A stretch of DNA of 64,000 bases from Trema orientale. Taxonomy: Eukaryota; Streptophyta; Magnoliopsida; Rosales; Cannabaceae. Position 1 is the stretch's first letter, and every line of letters starts with the position of its first letter. A model generated the notes under the pieces. It saw nothing but the letters and a program-made list of their open reading frames with translations. It was not told the origin of the DNA and did no database searches. The stretch spans positions 274,495 through 338,494 of the forward strand of contig JXTC01000122.1 in assembly GCA_002914845.1 (NCBI GenBank), in the 5' to 3' direction. The translations under genes were made by a program, and so were the position numbers. Shown one piece after another: positions 59,058 to 64,000 of the stretch.

Positions 59058-61278
59058 TAGGGGTATTCATTCGATCCAATCCGCACTCTTTCAGCATATT
59101 TGTATCCGATCCGCACATTAGATTTTGATGGTATTTGGACTCTAATACTTAGAAAAAATCATACATGCAAGCAAATATGGAAAACACATGATCATATCAT
59201 GAACGCAGCGAAAAAATTAGCGGATTTAGGGTTTAAAATTTTTACATGAAAACAGTTTTCATAATCATAGAGCATGCATATATCATATACAGAATCATGT
59301 ATAACATAAATCAAATCTAGATACATAAACCCTAGAGATGAGATTAGGATTTACCTCTTGTAGCATGCTCCTTCTTGATCTCCTTGTTGATAGTGATCAA
59401 ATCTCCAACCCTAGATCTTCTTGTCTATACTCTTGCTCTTGCTTTTAGTTGAAGAGGTGAGTGGGCACCAAGTTGAATCCTACGTTGGAGAACGATCAAG
59501 AGCACCTTCTTGATCTTTTGGAACACTAGAACGTGAGATGAGAGTGTGAGGTTGCAGGAAACTTTTCTCTCCTCTCTTTCTCAGCCTTAGCAGATTTTTC
59601 CCTCTCTACTCCTGTGCCTTATGCGTGTAGCACTAGTGTGTTACTGTGCAGTTTTTTCTCTCATATATCTTATATATATGGGGCCAAAAACTGATAATCC
59701 CAATCCAACTAGGAATGGACTTGTTCTCCAACTTGGGCTTTAGGTGTATTTTTATAAATATGTCCAACTCATGAAACTTATTTATAAAAATACCAACTTC
59801 TGTGTAGAATTATTATTTTACACAATTTCATAAAACTAATTTCATAAATACCACCAACCAATTAATAAGCTTTATTGAGTTAGACAAGGGACTTAATGGA
59901 TCCAAATAATCTAAACTCCAATAATACAATAAATACATAATAATTCTTATTATGGTATTTATATAAATACTATTAGCAAAGGGGACACTCCACTAAAAGC
60001 CCAATACTACACTCTTATATTAGATGTCATGCCTTTTATAGAGATTTAATCAACTAATCTTGATTAACCGATCCATCTAGCATATTCTATACCACATATA
60101 GAATCCCTATACAATGCCGTAGTTGGATGGGTGAAATTACCGTAATATCCCTTCAACACATATTTACCTTTAAGTTACCATCTTTCTATCAAGAAATAAT
60201 GTTGTCGATAATTTTGTTCTCAATGGCCATTTAGACAAAATTATCAACCAATTCACAAAGTGAATACTAAGATCCTAGATTTAATTATTCCATGAATCTT
60301 GAAAGAACTTAAAGTAGCATTAATGTATAGTGTCCTTAATTATTTGGTGTTTCTATCAATTCATAAACTATAACCTCCAATATGCCAGAGTTCCCCTCTT
60401 ATTTCATTGAGGCTAGTCTTTTAACACATCAAAATGCTATAACCTATGAAAGCAAGTCCAGTCAAATATTAAGGATTAAAATCTACATGCTAAGAGCTAG
60501 TTTGTGGTAATATAAGAATTGAGCTACGGCACTCCAATTCTTTATATTACCTGGTCCAGTTCAATACACATAACTTATTTATGTTGTACTAGTGTTTCTA
60601 TCAGAAGTCAGACACTTCAATGATTTGAGAGACATCATTCTCGTTGAGATAGACAAACACTACAATCTTTAGTAAATAAAGTATTCCATCTTTATTTATA
60701 GATTGTAAACTAATTCATATAGACTTAGATAAGGAAATAAGTCTCTCCATAATTAACACTTAATCATGTTTGTTTCTTTATATACAAATAAAGTCATGGA
60801 ATCCTTTTTAGATAAATAAACTATTCAACTGAGATAGTTAATCTAGCAAATATTATAATTACACATAAGAGAAAGTTGTTTATACTAAAAGGGTAAAATT
60901 AGAAATCCGCTTTTTAGGACAAATATCCTAAAAGATTTCTCATCCAATCCAATCTATATAAAACATTTAAACCAATACAATCCAATCCGCAAATGTGCGG
61001 ATTGAATCGATTACTTTAAATCAGTTACTTAGGCCTGATAAATAAGCTCTTAAAATTGGGCTTCATGTCATTTTTTGTCTTAGATTATTTAATTTTAGCA
61101 CAAATTTGATCTTTTTTACAAATTTGGCCGATTTTTGATCATATATATACATATAAAATTAAATACAATCTATTAAAATCTAAAATTAAATCCAAAATAT
61201 TCATAATATATATTTTATTTAAAAATCTATATATTAAGTGCGGATTGGATTGGATCATGTGGATTTTGAACACCCCTA
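59058..61278. mobile_element. hAT-like MITE split by a solo LTR
   Basis: The outer ends TAGGGGTATTCA and TGAACACCCCTA are inverted. AAAAAAGA occurs on both sides (59050-59057 and 61279-61286) as an 8-bp target duplication. Inside each end are GATCCAATCCGCA-type words in opposite orientation. Without the inner LTR the element would be about 450 bp. Confidence 0.8.
59166..60932 (-). repeat. Solo LTR of the left copia family
   Basis: It matches 7423-9179 over its whole length with substitutions and small indels. Shared landmarks are GGAAAACACATG, GTTTTCATAA, GATCTCCTTGTTGATAGTGA, the TATA-like TTATATATATGGGG, CGATCCATCTAGCATATTCTA and the terminal AAATATCCTAA. No internal region is attached, so it is a solo LTR. 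The ends are less exact than in the left copy, and I see no 5-bp target duplication. Confidence 0.85.
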
Positions 61279-61286
61279 AAAAAAGA

Positions 61287-62815
61287 GGTGTTATATTTAA
61301 TTAACCGGAAAAAAGAAAGTGGCGTGTGACTAGTTAATTCCCAAGTCTAGCTCAAGACAATTTAGATTATTAATATTATAAGAGAAAGGGTAATTATAAT
61401 GTGTGTCTTTTCTTTTTTAACATTTTGTTTAAATAAATATCTATGTTTTTCTTTTTTATAACAATGGCCGATTAAATATCTATTGTTATATTTAGTATAT
61501 CCACTTATATACCATCTTTATATACTGATTATATTAATTTTTATACTGAATACGTCATATTTACATTTGGTATATCTGTTGATATACTGATTAAGTCATT
61601 TTATTACATCATTTGAAAAACACATATTTACTTAAAATTTGCCAAAAATTTGGTCATTTTGCTATAAGTCTCCTAGATTAATCTTCAAAAAAAAAAAAAA
61701 AAGAGTGAGTTTTTCGTAATTTTAACTAAAGAATAGTTGTTATGTTATTTAAAGATTTTGAGTCTCTGATAAAGCTAAAAGGAGAAGCTAAAAACTACGG
61801 GCTCCTTTTGAATTATTTTTGGACGCTAGTTTTAGCTTTTAAAAATAATTAGAGAAAAACACGAGAGCGAGGCATTTGCTAAAATTATGCTTTTGACTAA
61901 CAAATTTTAAAATCTGTTATGTAATCGTTTTTTTAAGTGGAATTTGAGAAGAGCATGGTAATAAGTGCTATTACAAAACTAATTTTGCTTCCATTATACA
62001 AATTTCTTAAAATACTATTATAAAGCTCACATAATATATGATATATCAAATGCTGCTTTCAAATAATATAGCAGTTTTGTGAATTTAATTACCAAATGTC
62101 TAGATTTTTTTTTTCACAACTATACAACACAACCGTACTAAAATGACCTTATATATTTTAACTTCTCAAAAGTTCTACTAAAATGATTGGATTCCACAAC
62201 AATAACTTCTGCCATCTTGTACCAAACAATTTGCGTCTATTTTCTTTTAAAGGTAGTAGATCATGAAATAATTTGATAAGAAATATGTCTACTAAATATC
62301 AACTATAGCTGAAATTATTCCATAATTAGAATCACAAGTGTAAAAACAATCCCAAAGTCATAGTATTACTTGCTTTTGAAAAACACTCAAGTATTTTGCA
62401 ATAATCTCCACTCTCCAGTTTTGTAATTTAGGACTTAACAAATAAATAAAAAAACACACCGACACACAATTTGGAGAGCTTGAGTGTTTTTCAAACTATT
62501 TGAAGGGGAAAAAAAGACAATTACCCATATAACCATTTGAGGGGAAAAAAAAAAGACAATAACCCATAAAATCTTGGCCGTCGATTGAGATGAATCAACG
62601 ATGAAGGAAGTCAACAGCTGAGTCTTTGAAATCTGTAACGCACGTATGAAATTACCACCATGATGCCCACTAGGGCCACTACCCGAACTGGCTCTTTAAT
62701 TTTTATTTTCTTTTTAAGAATAAGTGAAAAAGAATAACAATAAATTGGCGCCTTTTAATTATTTCCTTGAAAAAATTGTAAAACTTTTCTCTATAAATAA
62801 AAGAACATTTATGAC
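61287..62815. other. AT-rich intergenic region
   Basis: No gene recognised. It contains a perfect 17-bp inverted repeat at 62375-62391 and 62479-62495 (listed separately) and a run of short words in ATATACC/TATATAC style near 61480-61570. Confidence 0.5.
62375..62495. repeat. Perfect 17-bp inverted repeat with 87-base spacer
   Basis: TTTGAAAAACACTCAAG at 62375-62391 and its exact complement at 62479-62495. The arms do not extend outward, and the loop has only weak further pairing. It may be the remnant of a small fold-back element or a hairpin-forming transcript. Confidence 0.8.
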
Positions 62816-63170
62816 CCCGTTTGGTTCGCTTATTTGAATGTGTGTATTTGAATAGATTTTGTGGAATGTGTTATAATTGGAATGAGAAACATTTGAATGG
62901 AAAAAATAATGGAATAGGTTGTAATTAGAATGGGAGCATTGAAATGGACCATTCAAAAATACCTCTCCCCCTCCATTCTCATTCAAGACATAAAAAAACT
63001 ATTCCAATAGTTAATTTTTCTGATGGACCATTTGAATGGAAAAACTGAATTGTTGAAACAAACATACATTCTAAAAAATCATTTGACTGGAAAAACTAGA
63101 GTTGTTGAAACAAACACTCATTCAAATAGATTTCCCATTTCAATGGAATAGAATGGTTGAAACAAACGGG
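62816..63170. mobile_element. MITE with CCCGTTTG termini
   Basis: Left end CCCGTTTGGTTC and right end GAAACAAACGGG pair at 11 of 12 positions. The interior repeats ATTTGAATGG and GGAATG words on both strands, so it is strongly fold-back. 355 bp, hAT-like by termini. No clear target duplication. Confidence 0.75.
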
Positions 63171-64000
63171 ACCTATATCTTTACTCCAACAAAAAAGAAA
63201 AAAGAAAAAAGAAATCACATTTATATATTTTCCCTCCTTTTTTTTATTCGCTTTTTGGAACAGTAAGTGGGTTCAAAATTCAAAAACGAGAACAAAATAA
63301 TAATTAAGTAGAAAGCATAATACCATGTAACAGGAGAAAAATTAAAAAAGAAAAATGTTAAATAGAAAAATAGATTTATAAATATAATAGCCTCTGTGTT
63401 TACCCACTCGTCTTCGTCAACGGAGATTCGTAGAGCAGAGAAGGATCCCTGAATCAAAAGCGGAGAGAATAAACCTTCTATGGTCTTTGAATCTCTTACT
63501 CTGACTCACTCCTTGCTCATAGCTACCCTTCCATGGCTGGGTAACCCTTTTTTCCTTTTTTTTTTTTTTTTTGGTGCTTTTTGAGTTAATGGGTCTGTAT
63601 TTCTGAACTTGCTCATGGCTGAAGACTTGGGTTTTGAAGCCATTGTTTGTTGATGAAGAAAACCATTTCATTTCTGGGTTTTCTTTCATAACTATTCCCT
63701 GCCCAGCTTTGATTTTTCCCTTTTTTTTTTTTTTTTTTTTTGGTTTGGGAAGTTAAAGCTGCCTTTTTTTTTTCTTCAAAAAAAAAAAAAAATTACTTTT
63801 CAATATTCCTTGATTTTTTGCTAATCAAACATGTTATACCACTTTTGCTGTTCTCACATTGGCGAGAATCTATCTATTTCTTGATTACTTTTGGATTATT
63901 TAGCTGTTAGTCTTTAATTTGTGGATTAACGATTTGATTAATTGATCAATAATGTATCATGAACAAAAAAGTGGTTATGGGTTTTGTTTTTATGCTTTTT
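63171..64000 (+). other. Possible 5' end of a plus-strand gene at the right edge
   Basis: 63400-63530 is less AT-rich and leader-like. It contains ATGG at about 63480 opening a short frame, and GGCTGGGTAACCC near 63535, which could be a splice donor followed by a T-rich intron. Long T runs follow (63551-63572, 63722-63740). No conserved protein is seen. It could equally be a uORF in a 5' UTR or nothing. Confidence 0.25.

Overview
This is eukaryotic nuclear DNA from a flowering plant, most likely a woody eudicot. The signs are split genes with GT-AG introns, a flavonoid-pathway gene (leucoanthocyanidin reductase, LAR), an ILP1/GCF-type gene, and a dense load of plant Ty1/copia, Ty3/gypsy, SINE and MITE sequences in AT-rich DNA. 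I cannot fix the species. About 600 bases (53682-54284) are N.

Only two host genes are well supported. LAR (11673-18982, +, five exons, 351 aa) makes the flavan-3-ol building blocks of condensed tannins. It keeps the nucleotide-binding glycine motif and the RFLP, ICCN and THD signatures, and its third intron is 4.9 kb long and filled with small repeats. ILP1 (29113-35739, -, six exons, 957 aa) is the plant relative of the GC-rich-sequence DNA-binding factor / PAXBP1 family, linked to spliceosome disassembly and endoreduplication control. Both models join in frame through every intron. The last 600 bases may hold the 5' end of a third, plus-strand gene.

Layout: 1-1206 unassigned. 1207-9179 is a decayed minus-strand copia element with a 1.76 kb LTR, a tRNA-Met-type primer site, an unusual GC-rich island and a pol remnant lacking reverse transcriptase. 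9411-10407 holds a MITE and a SINE. 11.5-19.3 kb is LAR. 19.8-20.5 kb is a fold-back MITE. 21.6-27.4 kb is a second broken copia element, split inside its integrase by a 3.2 kb insertion that itself seems to hold another LTR. 29.1-35.7 kb is ILP1. 36.1-57.3 kb is a field of palindromic short repeats (GGTTAC/GTAACC and GGAAACC/GGTTTCC), into which a 15 kb Ty3/gypsy element of Tat/Ogre type has inserted (40055-55039, target duplication CTCTT). 57.9-63.2 kb holds three hAT-like MITEs, one split by a solo LTR of the same family as the left-hand copia element.

The most interesting unexplained structure lies in the 3' non-coding part of the gypsy element (49610-50465). It is an array of eight diverged repeats, and many units can fold into three consecutive hairpins. 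Their stems show compensatory and G-U-preserving changes between copies. The same element also carries two tandem H2C2 zinc-binding modules ahead of its integrase core.
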